DNA of 64,000 nucleotides from Anarhynchus alexandrinus (taxonomy: Eukaryota > Chordata > Aves > Charadriiformes > Charadriidae). Of this stretch, positions 49,941 to 63,800 are shown piece after piece. The DNA lies in the NCBI GenBank assembly GCA_008711295.1, contig VUYV01000045.1:1440842-1504841 (forward strand), given 5' to 3'. Position numbers and translations under genes: made by a program. The notes beneath the pieces were generated by a model. The model was not told where the DNA came from. It saw nothing but the letters and a program-made list of their open reading frames with translations, and did no database searches. Within the stretch, counting starts at the first letter, position 1. Every line of letters starts with the position of its first letter.

Positions 49941-50217
49941 AGGACTTTGTGAACCAGGCTCCTGAAAAGACTGAAGTCTGTCCTCCAGAAGTCCAAGGTA
50001 GCAGTTCTGCTGACCCCCTTCCTTACTTCTCCAGCAACTGAAAAGACTATTTTGTGATATCTATGCCCAAGACAGCCTCCAACCATCACATCCCTCACAA
50101 GTCCTTCTCTGTTCACAAACAACAGGTCCAGCAGGGTGCTTTCCCTAGTTGGCTCCCTTACCAGCTGTGTCAGGAAGTTGTCTTCCACACAATCCAGGAA
50201 CCTCCTAGACTGTTTCC
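49694..50217 (-). pseudogene. CR1 ORF2, endonuclease C-terminal piece
   Basis: The frame begins at the truncation with KQSRRFLDCVEDNFLTQLV and runs through TLLDLLFVNREGLVRDV, LGHRYHKIV, QEQAVPMCRKTSWRGRRPGW into the linker. The catalytic SDH triad of the endonuclease has become RYH (about 50055-50063). A frame break separates it from the reverse-transcriptase piece, whose open frame overlaps this one at 49694-49940. Confidence 0.8.
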
Positions 50218-50219
50218 TA

Positions 50220-53200
50220 TGGAAAAGTTTGAAAATGTTGCAATTTTTTGTTTCCAATTTCTAAGCCACATGTTTTGCTCTATCAGTGCAGAGTTACTGT
50301 TTTTTTTCTAAAATAAAATATTATGTCACTTTGCACCCCAAATGAACAGAAATACTTGTTTTGGACTGTAGAACCCCTTCAGCTGGTGGCAGAGGGCTAC
50401 GTCTGCATCACTGAATGAAACAGGGTGCTAGCTTTAACTCTGGCCTATGGTATAACCACTAGAGTGCTCCTTGGCACAATTTTGGCATGTAACAACACTT
50501 AGACTAGAAATAATACAAGACATGCATATACACCTTGTAGTCTATCAGTCTGAACTACTGAAAACAGAGCTGGTTTATGGGAATATTTGTATTTCTGTTA
50601 AAACCTGTGCTGGTAGGAGGTTGATGAAGATAAGCATCTATAAGAGCGGATATCCTGATATATTGACAAAGTCTGAAAAGTTCCCATCAACATTTGGAAC
50701 ACAAAATGTCCTCCTCAGTCAAAAATTCATGCCTCTCTACTTTAATCTTTATATATAAATTACTCTTCTTTTTTTTCTCTGTGACTGAATAATCCTTATA
50801 CAATAGTTAATCTGCATCTTTTTAGATCTTAAGGTATTCCCAGTTTAAGACTGAAAACAGACCCTGTTTGTGGCAACGGTAAGTAAAAATAGAAAAGTGG
50901 GTGCTGAAAATTGAAATTGAATTGAAAAAATAAATACTAAATCTTCAGATAAATCTAATTTGGACATGTCTATTGTCAACAATACTTCAGTACAAAGTAA
51001 ATTCTCTTTATCGAGGAACTTGACACATTAGCTGTTCCTGAAAGCTACCTATAGGAAGGGTTAATAGCCATTAGAGACAACCTGCACATAAAGTAAGTGG
51101 TTGCCAGTCTTCATGAAGCTCTGGGAATGTGAAAATAAATACACTTACTTCTAAATCCATCCGTCTTTGCAAACTGTACTATACTGCTTCTTATTACACC
51201 TTAAGTTTGTCCTGTCTTACATGAATCATGGGAAAAACAGAGGTCCTGCAAGTTATCATGCACACTTTTATCAAGTCAGCCCTAAACAAAGGAATCAAAT
51301 GAGGACTGACTTAGTTCCTGGTTTCACTTTTCTATCATTGTCTTTCTTAAGTCCTCTTCAGGGAAATCTGAGTAAGCTTAACAAGGTTCCTAAATTTGAA
51401 AATATAGTTTGAGGGCAGCACAATGTGAGCTGTGAGCTCTGCTCCACTCTTGAGAGATTTGCCTTTAATGGCATCAGTTGTTCAAGACACAGTTGACATC
51501 CTGTTTGAATCTGATACTGTTTCATCTAATCAAAGAAAAAAAGAAAGATTATTCCTTTGATTAGAAGAATGTCTTCAATAAGAAGAATGAAAGTGTAGGT
51601 AACACTAATGGTTAATCAAACTACCATAGGGTTCTTTTCCTAAAGAGCAAAGCTCTCATCAATAATAGTTATCCTGCAGTCCTTTGCCCAGTAACTTGCC
51701 TTTAGGCAAGGAACATTCTTTCCTTGCAAATCTGCCACCAAGTTGTTTTTTTTCTGTCATCCAGAATTAAACAGTAAGAACTTTTCATTATATTTCTGTT
51801 TAATTTGTTTTAGCGTATGATCCACAAAAGCAACAACAACAACAAAGGATTTGCAGACTGATTCTATGGAGCTTTTGGAGTTTTTATTAGCAAGAGAAAA
51901 AAAAGAAAGCAAATTCCTCAAAAGTATAATGGCTAGATGTCTTTCAGTTTCAAAGAATATTCCCGTTCCTAAAAAATTCATAATTCATTCATGGGTGAGT
52001 GGTGACAGATGTTTTTACTGATTACCGTATTGCTTTACTTTCAGGAGATCAGCTCTTCATAAATACTGAATTGTACTATTACTTGTAAGAGCTTGTTTTC
52101 TTGAAAGAGTTTATTAATTCAGTAATCATTTTATGATCAAGAAAAATGTCTGTAATTACTGAAATAAATAAAAAAAGAATCCAAAAGAAGTTACATCTGG
52201 GTAACTGCTGTTCTTAGAAAGATACCTGGGGGGGTTTTAAAAGCTGAGTCTCCAGATGGGTGCAAAAGTTTGGTCATTTAAGGATGTTATGGACTATTTT
52301 GACGTAAACTCCTTCTCCTCTCACTCCCCGGCCACTGCCCTAACCATCCTCCATTGCTGCTGTGGTCTGTAGTGCTGTTTTTACCAGGTTTACGTAACAG
52401 AAGAGCCGGGTAAGGGGTTTGATGAGGGATATGATGACTGTCAGGTTTTAAGGGAGAACTTAGATGTATTATATCCAGCAAGATCACTTACATAGGCTGT
52501 CAGAAATGTTCCAATAATCTAAATGGTTTGTTTAAGAAAAGTCAGCCTATACAAACTTTGTGTGGACTAGAAGATTATTGTATTCTTGGCAGTTCCACTG
52601 GAATTGGATGCATTTCTCCTTAATTAACCACTCCTCTTTCTCAGCCTTTATAAAACAAGAAGGATCTTGTACTCTTCCAGGAATGAGTAGCAATTTATGT
52701 AAGGTAGCTTTTTTCGACTGAGTATGAGCCACTTACTTCTTTCTTGATAATATTAAAGAATGTACTAAGGATGAAACAATTTCTGTCTTTTTTTTTTCTG
52801 GATTAGAAATTGCATTGCCTTTCTTTAAAGAAAAATACCTTTACTGAGTTTAACAGGCAAATTACTGAGGATTTTTTACTACACTTGAAGGGAAAATATG
52901 CCAAAGCCTAATGCATATAGGATACAAAAGGACTTCCAAATATTGAAGGATTTGTTTCTAATTGATTATATGTGATGCTTTATAGCGTGAGTTATTCTAC
53001 TGTGTTGTTATGGCAACTTTAACTGGGTTGCCTATAAAATTGTATTCTCTGATAAAGCAGTGGGATGAATTTGTCGCTTTGGACATACTCTGGAATTTCT
53101 ATTTAAATGCTTATTGTAATAATTTTTGCTCTTAATTTGAATAGCATTTGATTTGCAGTGCCAGAAATTTGTAGCAAAGGAAATACACACAAGAAAATAT

Positions 53201-55900
53201 TTCTTCTTTCACTATTTATGTTACTGGTTTCTGTAATCTTTATGCAGACACACTTTCCTGTAGAATAAATTCTCCCTATGATAGAATGGTACATAGATCT
53301 GCTTCAGTGACAGTTTTGAAAGAGGAAAACTAAACATAACAGAACTCTGCCCTGCATTTAGTCATTATGCCTTGTAAGGGATACATTCAAATAATGCTTT
53401 TTTTTCTTTTAAATGTGGAGCCAGGATTACGGAATACAGAGAGTGTTGGTGTGTAAAAGTCAAAGAAGAATATTTTTCAGTGTTTGATAAAGGGTTTGAT
53501 CAAAGTGTCACTACTTTGAAAACAGAAACATCTTTGTCCTTTTGACAGCTGTCTACATAAATCACAAAGGATTTGCTAATTGTTAATAAGGATGTCCTCG
53601 ATATCAAACCGCACAATTTTAACTGTACAGTAAAGCTAATTAGCTGGAAATGTGTAGTGCTGCTAGCAAAACATTTTGAGCTGTTTATTTTTCCTCTGCC
53701 ATAAATCTTAAAATACATTTCTATTAAGATTTTTCTATTAAGAAAACATTCTGTTCTAAATACTTTTATGACAGTTTTAAAAGTTTCTGTTCTAACACAA
53801 GCAAATATTTGAAATCTCACTCTTTACTGCTAGGTGGAAATAAAATCAACCAGAAAATACTGGCAAGTACTGTAAATTATATCTGTTTCCCAGCCAGAGC
53901 ATCTGGTCTTTTGGCAGACACCCTTGGCAGATCTGTTTTACTGGAGGCTTTAAGTTTCTTTTCCTGAGAATTTTGTTTGGCTTATTTTGCTAAGTGGAAA
54001 ACGGACACTGATGTTCCTAATGCTTATGATATTTGGGAATCTAATTTTGCCTGAGACCTTCAAGGGGAGCCTCTGTAAGTAAGGCTGCTTAAAAAATTAC
54101 ATCATACTATTTCTTGGGAAATTGGTTTTGACCAGAGCATTGCATGTGGAAAGTATCTGCCTTGTAAGAAATATCCAAATTCTTCTCAAACAAAACAACA
54201 CAGAACAAGCTACACATAGAATTTCTGTTTTGGAGGGATTTTTTTCAAAATAAAAGGCAAAAAAATAGCTAGAAGGAAGGACATCACTGTTTACTGATTT
54301 TCTAGCACTGCTCTTTAGCTGAAGACTGCTGGTTGGGTACTTTGCAATCTAGCTGGGAGCAAATAATGCATTTGACCTGTAAATAGTTCAGGTTGTTCTA
54401 ATCATAATCTGTTCATCTACTCATAAAACATTACCGCACTGATACTGTCACTTGTATTAGTCATGTCTTACCCCTCAACCTGGCCTCAAGATGTAATCGT
54501 GAAGTAAGGTCATATTAAAAATGTAGACCTGTTGACTACAGTCCCTCTGAAGATTATTTGTTCATAAATTTCTCAGTGAAATGCTTTTACAAATTAATTT
54601 TCTACCCATTTTTAGAAAGAGTTTTTGAGTTTTTGATTTTCAGGATGTACTATTTAGTCTTTGTCATGTGTAGCTGGTTCATTAAGTGTATGACTTGGTG
54701 AAATTATGAGCATTTCCGGCAGGATAGTGTCTGCTTCAGTCAGAGGAATGTGAAAGTTTTTGGGAGTACAGCAAAAGAGATGGTAACAAGCTGAGGAAAT
54801 TTTACCTCTTTTTCCCTCTTTTATCATAAAGATGAGAAGTGTAACTTTTCAGAAGCTGCTGAGTTGGGGCTGAGTGGAATGTCCAGATTCAGACCTAATT
54901 CTCAGAATTAGATTCAGGTTCTTCTGGAAATTGGACTGCTGTACAGACCCTGCAAGAGAAGAATAAAAAAACCACAGGAACACAAAACTCAACAGACCAC
55001 TTGAAAATCCTGACTGTTCCTTTCTTCTATTTAGTATGTGTCTCATACATCAGACCTAAGTACAGCTACTTTTCTGTCAGCTAAGTGTAACAGAAGGATC
55101 GGTGGTTGTTGAATCTTGTTTTTATTTTGTGTTACATGACTGAAATAGGTGAACTTCACTGCCAAATATTTTGTGTGGCTTTCTGAGTGTTTTCAGTATT
55201 TTTATAGAGTTTTGAATACAATTGCCCATATTTACACACACACAGAAAAAGATAATTCACAACCATTTTTCTAAAAAGGAGTTCTCTGGAGGCTCACAGA
55301 ACTACAAAAAAGGATGCTAAGGAATTGAAAGTCTGATGCACTGAGCAACTTCACTGATGAGTTTTTCATTATTCACCCAGTTCTAGCAATAAGTTGCCAG
55401 TAGTTGTGCTCCTTGTCAAGTGTCAAAGTGGGAAATGCTGAGGAATAGAGAAGTTGTCACCCTGATAGTCCGTCTTTGGGTACCATGATTATTTTGTCTA
55501 TAGAAAGGGCTCTCAAAATAGCCTGACCCATGGAAGATTATAAAGTTTTCTTGTCCTGTTTTGTGAGTTCATGGTAGAACTAGATTTAAAAATCACTGCA
55601 CTGTGTCTGACTACAGGTCTGTCTTGCATAATATGCTGTCCTTGGTACTAGCCTGCTTATAGGAGTTGCTAAAGGAAGGAATATGTGCAAGGCACGCATG
55701 CGCATGTGCTATTATTTTCTCTGGTATTGTTTCATAGATTCTGGCAATCCATTGACTGGAAACTAATTTTCAATTTTAATAACCCTATCTCTTTCATTAA
55801 TTTACCTAGCTCCCTTTTGATCTCATTTATCATTTTGACGTCTGCAATTCCTAATGACCACTGTTAATGTGTCTTGCAAAGAAATAATAATCTTATTTAA
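50220..55900. other. No gene seen
   Basis: AT-rich DNA with no recognised interspersed repeat or gene. Open frames of 60-106 codons (for example 53820-53500 minus) have no supporting signals. Confidence 0.5.
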
Positions 55901-55929
55901 ACTTGTCAAATACTTTCACTTAATACACA

Positions 55930-57450
55930 TTACTAACTTTCCATCCATTCATGACTTCATATATCACTGCCATATCCCACAGTTTTGCTTTTCCAGAAAG
56001 CTCTAGAAACCTCTTCTTGTGTAGATACCATGTGATATTTTACTCATTCTTGCAACCTATTTTTGTGCCTTCTGTACTCTTACAGTATCTTATTTTAAGA
56101 AGAAATGGAGAAGCGAAAAGCCCAATCAAAACTGTATTAGCTATTATCACTTCAGATAGTTTCTCCTATTCTTTGCCAACCTTGTTTCCTTAAGAATTCT
56201 TTGTAAAGCACTTCAGTAATTGAAGTCTGTTGTGTTGGATGGATCATGCTTTCCTACATGTCTGGAAATTCCTCAATATGTTATAACAGATTTGTAACTT
56301 CTTCTAGGAAAAAAAGGAGGAAACCCTCTTCCTCTATTATATTTTCCTGGTTTCGTGTATTAATTATATTCTTTCCCGTAGTTTAAAGTATGACTAGCAT
56401 GTAAATCAAACACTCAACTGTAGTTTCTTATGGAGCCTTGATAAAAAATGACATTACCATCTTCTGTTAGTCACATACTAGTATTTATATAAGACGTTAC
56501 ACAGCACAGGTCATGAGACGGTAATTTTATGTTAGATTTCCTTGAACTTGGGCAAATATGATTTGGTCTTGGCAGTTTGCTGCTATTCACTTTGCCAGTG
56601 TGTTCTAAAACATTTTCTAATGACACTCATGTTTGAGATGGTACCGCTGACTCATCCTGTATAAGAAATGGCTTTGGTCTGGGAACATCCTTTTGTTCCT
56701 CAATAAGGAATACTGGTCCAAGTACTTAATTTTGGTTTTCTACTGTGACCTTACCACCACTGAATGGTCTCTTTATGTCACAATTAAATATTTACCCCTC
56801 TCACTTAAAGGCAGACTCCCAGCCGTATAAGAATTTTAAAATATGTTATTAGTACTTTGTATGAGTTTAGAAAATTGATCATTGAAATCTCTTTCTTCCT
56901 GATTTACTACGCTTTTGCATTTGATCTGAAAAAAATTCTTAATCCTCTGTTTCCCTTAGGCGGACACAGTTTCTACTCTATGAAGAATATCTTTTCTTGT
57001 TTTAATAACTGCCTTTAGCCCATTGTATAGCCCTTTTCATGCACTGTACAGACCTTTTCATGCATTGTATGTGTTTGCTTTGAATATGTAGACATTGTCT
57101 TTCCTAACTGCAAGGATTTTACTCTTATGCTGCTCATTATTAATTAATTAATTTATTCATTTTAAACAACATTTCCCCTTTTTGAAATTTAATACTCCTT
57201 ACAGGAATTATTTTACCTATTTCACCTTTTATACAGTACAACTATGCTTCTAGTTATGCTCACCATATTTTAACATAATTCAAAGAAGTAATACCAAAAG
57301 AACATATTGTATTACTGGTATTGAGAACCAACTGAACTGTCTTCATATGGGCATTTAAGCAAAAAGTCCTGCTTTCATTGAGGTGTAAGATAGGACCACC
57401 TGTTGAGTTTCTACGTCGTATTCTTCTGCAAGCAAATTACTTTTTGTTTG
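55930..57450 (-). mobile_element. Long ancient CR1/L3-like LINE relic
   Basis: T-rich on the plus strand, this carries inverted, heavily diverged motifs in the order expected from 3' to 5': a CATGACTTCATATATCACTG block (about 55950), then CTTACAGTATCTTATTTTAA (about 56080). The linker-like GTCCAAGTACTTAATTTTGG (about 56716), TGATTTACTACGCTTTTGCA (about 56900) and AACATTTCCCCTTTTTGAAATTTAATAC (near 57168; key part CCCCTTTTTGAAATTTAATA) follow. The last is close to the strongly conserved endonuclease-side motif of old amniote CR1/L3 elements. The 3' half is less certain. If right, this relic is over 1.4 kb long. Confidence 0.45.
57032..57072 (+). repeat. 21-bp tandem duplication
   Basis: CCTTTTCATGCACTGTACAG plus one base (57032-57052) is followed by CCTTTTCATGCATTGTAT (57053-57070). 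A two-copy local duplication inside the old LINE relic. Confidence 0.7.
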
Positions 57451-57651
57451 GAAATGAATAGCAACTCGGGCTCACTGAATGGCTAGCTGTCTGAGGAAGG
57501 TCTGCATTCTCTATTTTGGCTCAAATGGAGATCACCTCTTCCAGTGTGAAGAGCCTCTCTGCACTCCTCCATTACCTGGGCAGGAAAGTCAGTTGGGGTC
57601 CAGGTAGTTGTGGGTGGGTGGCGTGGTTTCTACTCTGGGGGGTAATAATAT

Positions 57652-57828
57652 CATAGAATCATAGAATCATTATGGCTGGAAAAGACCTCTAAGATCATCA
57701 AGTCCAACAGTTATCTAACTCTACTGGATCTACTTCTAAACCATGTCCCTGACCACCATATGCAGATGGCTTTTAAATGCATCCAAGGATGGCGATTCAG
57801 CCACTTTCTTGGGCAGCCTGTTCCAGTC
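57652..57828 (-). mobile_element. CR1 LINE 3' end, short 5'-truncated copy
   Basis: TCATAGAATCATAGAATCAT at the left edge is the inverted tandem octamer end of CR1. GGCTGGAAAAGACCTCTAAG, ATCATCAAGTCCAAC, TTAAATGCATCCAAGGATGG and GGGCAGCCTGTTCCAG follow in 3'-UTR order. It stops near 57828 and has no coding part. It lies 200 bp from the older LINE relic in the same orientation. Confidence 0.88.
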
Positions 57829-57834
57829 TATGGT

Positions 57835-60800
57835 ATGCCGCAGCAGCCAGCGGTCCTGCAATGAGGACAAGTAGCAGGCAGAAAAAATCCTGAACTCAGC
57901 TACCTCTGTCTTCCTTTACCGCAGCGTGACTGGTTTAGTAGGTGCTATTGTGAGAGACAGACAACACTCCTTGCAAAAGAAGCTGTAATTATGATTAGGT
58001 GGTTGAACTGGTGAGTAAGGGTAAGGTGAATAAGGATCCCAGGGCTGTGGAGGATCTTCTACCGCAGAGGAAGCAGATCTGATCTGATCTGAAGAGGAGT
58101 TTAGTATCAGGAGGTAGGAGATCAGACTATTTCCATCCCAAACCTTTTTGAAGTCTTCCAGCTTTGTCTCACCGCCAGAACCTTATTCCAAAACAACTCT
58201 AATTCTCTGCAGTCCTTACTCACTCCCTGGATGACCACCAACCTTCTTCTCCCTTTCCCACAGAGCTGCTGTTTCCTCTGCTATGGTTTCAATTTTGTTG
58301 TCCCAGTCGCCCTGGATGCAGCAACATTCAGTTTTACCAGTGCAGGCAAACAGCAATGAGTGGCTGTTGTGGGGTCATGCAGTTTAGAAACACATCCCTT
58401 CTTGTATTATCTGGGTGAGCAGTTCCACGAATGGCATGAATGGTGATTTGCAAACGCTCATGAGCACTTGCTGTGCATTCATCTGAATGCAGACCTAACA
58501 AAGGTTTTCTTTCACTGGCTGGTCACAGTCTAGAGACAGCTGGGTACTATAAGGGTCAGTTATGAAAAATTATCTTGTTTTGCCCCTACCTCTAGAGTGG
58601 AATCTTTGCTTTTGCAAAGGAAGCATAAGATTTCAATTGGAAGTTAATTCATCAAGGATGGACTATGAACTGAGAAGTTGAACTCACTAATTCATAAATG
58701 AAAAAAAATATAGACAGCTAAACTGACTACTTGAATAAATACCCACATTAAATATTCTTAATTAATGTTATTCCATGTCAGATAAGACCTTTCTTAGCTT
58801 TTGATGCTGTCTGCCCATATTGGAAAGAGGATATGCTGTATAGCAACTATCAGTAAACCAGGATTTACATCTGACTTTCTAAGTATCACTGGCGTACTGT
58901 TTTCTCTTTTTGCTTTTCCTCTTATCCTCTGTCCTTATAGGAGGGACGTTATTTACCTCTGAAATAATTTCTCATTGAATTTGGTTCAGTTGAACAAGTT
59001 TTGATGTGGATTCTCATACTGGGTGTTGGAGTCAAGTGGTCATGTACAAAAAGAAAACTGAGTTCTTGGGACCTATGATGAACGAGACTTTCCTATATGA
59101 GAAAGGCTTATTGTGGTCATGTCCTGAGACTGAGGGAAAATAGGGTTTAGAAAACAAGACTTTTTTTTAGAACATTTGCAACATGGAAATACCTGAAGCA
59201 GCGGGCTGTGTGATCAAACCCTTACTAAAAGAAAAGGGAAAAAAAATAAAAATTAATCTAGGATAGACCTGTATGGATAGTACTTTTCTTACGTATTTGC
59301 TAGCATGAGAAATACCTGCAATTGTATGAAGGTAGCATACACAGGTTTAACAGCAGCCAGTTCAGATACCAATAGCATAGAGGTGCAATAGGGTTTAGAG
59401 TACACTGCAGAATTATCTGAGCAACAGATTGACTGGTGGACAGTTTGGTCAGTCTGGTCCATGCTACAGGATCAAGTGGTGACTGGCCCCAATATATGAA
59501 AGCAGTCTCAGACATCTAGGAATGGCACTGCAGTTACAGCAATACTGGGATGTTTCTGTGTATACATCAACAGCTTCTTGATTTTTCTTGGCGCTTGGAA
59601 ATTATAAACAGCTATTTCCTTGGTTGGTTTGCAGCATGAGTTCTGTCTAGAAAAGTATGGCATTGGCATTGATATAAGCTCTATGCAAGGCAGAAGTGGC
59701 CTCTCTAAGTAGCTGGAGTCAAAGTGTAAGATTAATGCCCCGATCCAGGAGCTTACTCATATTGCCCAGCTGGATCAGCTAATCAGCTGCTGGTTTACAT
59801 ACAATCTGTTCGCAAAAGAGATGCTCTTACTTACCTTGAACTTTGCCAGAGATCAATCTCTGTTTAAGATCAGCTTATATCCTTTGCAACTCCCCTTCAG
59901 GAGTTTGGGTGATGCATTAGAGCTTGTGTGGTCCATTTCTCTCTTGCTGTCAAGAGGCAATCTTGGATTTATTTACTTTTCCCCACTAAAAAAAATTAAA
60001 AAGATAATATCTTCCCAGAGAATTTAACTTACCAGCTGTTCACCTGGAAGCACAGAAATTGTTGATCTTATCAAAGGATATGCTGGATCTTACTAAGCAG
60101 GTAGTCAGAGAATTTTTTCAGTTCATTGTTAGAGGAGTTGAAGATAAAAGTGTCCCTACCTCCTCTAAAGGAAACAAAAGGCTTGCACATTAAAGAAAGC
60201 ACCTGCTGTATTCGTTACTATGTGGTCTATGCAACAAAGATTACCTTGTCTGCTCAATAAACTGGAATTAGATCATTCTTATGTATACAGTTTAGAAAAA
60301 ACAGTGTTGAAAATAATCAAGATCTGCAATAAAAGGGACATCCTTCATCTAAGACAATGGTGCAAAAAAAATACTGACCCCAAAAAAGCTACTGTACTGT
60401 TCTTTCTGTGGAATAAGTGAAGTTATTAATTGCAGTCACCAATTTGCCAGATAAGAATGAGTTGCATAAAATGAATTTAAATACACTGGAGATATGCACT
60501 GGAAAATTGTCTTGCTATTGGGAAATCAATTTAAGGCTTGCAGAGCTGAGACCATTAATTTGTCAGTGGTGGACCCTGCCAGAGGCAAGATCATGAGAGA
60601 AGAATGCACTCCAGCCAGTCCCTGCTGCACCTGAGCTATCAGCTATGGCAGCATTCCAGGTAAAGCCTCCCTGACCTAGTCTTGATAACATGAAAGAATC
60701 AGAGTCAGATTAAATTAGTTTAATTTCCTAGCTTGTGACAGGTATTTAACATCTGAAAATTGAGGTAGTTAACCTGCACCAGCCTTTAACGTACCTTTTT

Positions 60801-63800
60801 TAACATTTTGAGTAAGTAAAGACTAAATATTCCCTTTTCAAAGCATTTGATAGAGCTCACAGAATCTAGACATCTCTTTCTGTCTGATCCCCTTGGTCGG
60901 TAGAGTTACTGGTCATTCCTGTGATTATTCTGCTTTATTTCTAAGAAAATAAAATGTTTTGCTTCATCATAAATCATATGTTCCTTTGATTTCCAAGTGT
61001 TTTCCAAGGAACAAACCAAAATGGAATATGTAAACAAAGTAATTTCAAAATGAAGTCAAGGTGTTTTTATTGAAAAAATAATCAAAAGCAAATAAATATT
61101 TCTCTTTTTTGTTTGTTTTCCTTTTGTATGGCACTCAATCTTGCACATTTTTATGAAAATAAAATTAATTCTAGAAACTTTTTGATTTCACTCATTCTAT
61201 ATCTGTCATCTGTATCATGTGTATCAAGTATATCATGAGTATCACGTAAATAATCTGTATCATCTATATCTAAATCTCATTCTGGATAGATAGTTAACAC
61301 ACTGCTATTTATTTCCTGCTAGAAAGCAGAAAATTGTTTGTTTCTATGTCTGTTAACCACACAAATTACCAAATGTACTGCTTGCCTTTTCTGCTGCCAT
61401 AGAGAGGCTCTTCGTAGCCTTAGCTCCAAACAGCTTAGCCACAAGGTCTAACACAAAAATCAGTTCTGCTAATCCTTATCAAGACAAATCCGGAACAGAC
61501 AGATATTGGGATTTGCCACAAACCTTTATAAAATTTTCATTTACCCTCTGTGATGCAGATAAAATTCTTGGTCTTGTCAGCCTTCCTGTCTGGTCATATA
61601 CTAGATAGGAGAAATTTTTTTTTGAAAGCAGAACAAACACTTAATCACTTATAAATCATTCTGTGAAGCTTCAGCACAGATCCCATATTGAAAACTATGT
61701 GTATTTTCTTTCACTCTGCTTACCACCAGGGAACATTAAGCTTCTGAATTACTGGGTGCTTGAAAAGCATTTCTGAGGTTGAAGAAGTACTGATCTCCAC
61801 ATTCTAGGTAGCTTGTCTCCATTTGCACCAAAACCAAGCTTGAAAGTACAGCAGTATTTCAAATGGGCCAATTGTTTCGAGCACCGCAGTGACAGGACTA
61901 TGCTTTTAGTATTTTTGAGACTGCTACACTTCGGAATTTTATGACATTCATAAATGAGTCTTTATGATCATTTAATGACCCTACAGTTGCTGTTTAATGG
62001 GACAAGAAGTATTGTATAAAAGAATTGGTGCTTAATTAAGTCTACATACCCTCAAAACACATCCCTTCCAGTTGATTTCAGACACTTGGTGACTTTTCAA
62101 TAAACCAGCAGCCATGTCTCAGATTAATGAGAGAGCATGCTCTGCACAAGCTACTGATAATGAGATGTCTAAAACCATTACAATCACTCAGAAAAATGCA
62201 CATGAATCAGGATCCTACTTAAAATAGTAACCATTGCCTTTTTCAATTAGCGTTTTCTTCTTACTGTGGTTACGCTGATCACTGCATTACAAAACAGAGA
62301 TAACCGAACCATGTTGGAATTTATCTGGATACACAAAGCCATTTAGTAAGAGATCTCAGGCTCTGGAAGGAAGAGTGCACAGGTCCAAAATGACTAAATT
62401 AGTCTGGATTTACTATTGTAGTTGGATGGCTTCTGCTGCCCAGGTTTATTTGCTTCTCACTAGTTGAGACATGCCCGTGTTGTGTTGTTGACAGCAGAAA
62501 AGAAAAATGTAAATGCGTCTTGGTAGTGAAATGAATTTCATGATTAAACAGGAAGGCTACGTGGTCACTTGTATTGATGTAGAAGTCTGGAAGCACACTT
62601 TCTTCTTTTCATCTGTATCTCAGGAATAAAAGAACATGGCTCTAAGATTATAAATTGACTGAACTCTGTGATGTAATAAGGCTTAACCAGCGCTTACCCT
62701 CTACAATTTAGTCTGAAAAAATTAGAGTTCTTGAAATTACTTTTACTGTAGTTAAGTCTCACCACCTCAGATGAACTGAAATTAAACTGAGATTGTACAG
62801 AAAGCAATAACTTCACACTGAAACGTACTGAAAAAATGAAATTAAAATACAATCCTAAGCAAACGTTCCTCTTATGTTTGATTTTTTTTTCACCTGTTAT
62901 ACAACTCTCCTCAAAATATCATCCTAGAGGCTAAAGTTGTTGTTTTAGATATTTTGAAACCTTGGGACTTGGTTTTTTTTTTTTGTGATAACTCATGAAC
63001 ACGAGGAACTGAAATGGACTAGAACCTTATTGATAACCAAAAGCCCTAGACTTCCTACCTTCTAAGAAAATACGTGAGTAACTCCATCAACATGCGGTTA
63101 ATTTTGCATTGGATTAAAAAATCAGGAAGTGATCATTTCACTGAACTTTGTGAGAAGGATGTAACTAGGAAACTTACTGCATTAATAAAGAAGTACATTT
63201 TTACATCTTCCAGTTCTCACAGAAGTGTTCTAAAGTACCTGACAAATGGAGTGGGTGGTTTTTTAAGTAACGTTCCTCTTGAATCAAACAAAACAGCTAT
63301 GTACCCATAAGGAGAGAATGGGATGTCAAGAAAAATGGAGAACCAACCAAAAAACGATTTCAGAACAATTGTGTTATTTTTTTGTTTTTACACATATTAG
63401 ATATCAAGGTTTAATATTGTTACCTGGATCACAAAGAGAAAATCTTCATAACAGCATAAATATTTGTGGACCTGGGAACATTTGTACGGTTTTTTGCCTT
63501 GTTTGTTTTTTGCCTAATTTATTGATTATTTTTGATAGGTAAATAAAGAACTTAAACTAATTGTACTTTTTTTATTCCTACCACAAATACTATGTCTACC
63601 ATTTTTATAAGCCTGTTGTTTCAAGTTCAACACAAACAAACCAAGGAAAATATAGATTGAAATGAAAGCTTACTTTATGCCACATGAGAATGTTCACAGA
63701 TACCTTCATTTCCTAAATAAGGACAAAATAAGGACTTCCAGTAATGTGAATGTTACTGGAGTATGCAGTCCTGAGACCTAGATATTTAATACTTATCATA

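Larger units (their letters stand above)
47963..50217 (-). mobile_element. CR1 LINE, 2.25 kb, 5'-truncated
   Basis: This is the largest and clearest transposable element in the window. The 3' end is at the left (AATCACAGAATCATAGAATG). The 3' UTR follows to about 48300, then ORF2 sequence runs to 50217, where the copy breaks off inside the endonuclease domain at KQSRRFLDC. Flanking sequence resumes directly, and I see no target-site duplication, as is usual for CR1. It shares features with the nested copy at 27-28 kb and is probably of the same sub-family. An N and a short duplication at 49451-49509 look like an assembly join. Confidence 0.92.

Noticed and set aside
53500..53820. 106-codon minus-strand frame
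   Set aside because: Same reasoning: AT-driven composition and no splice or start signals that stand out.
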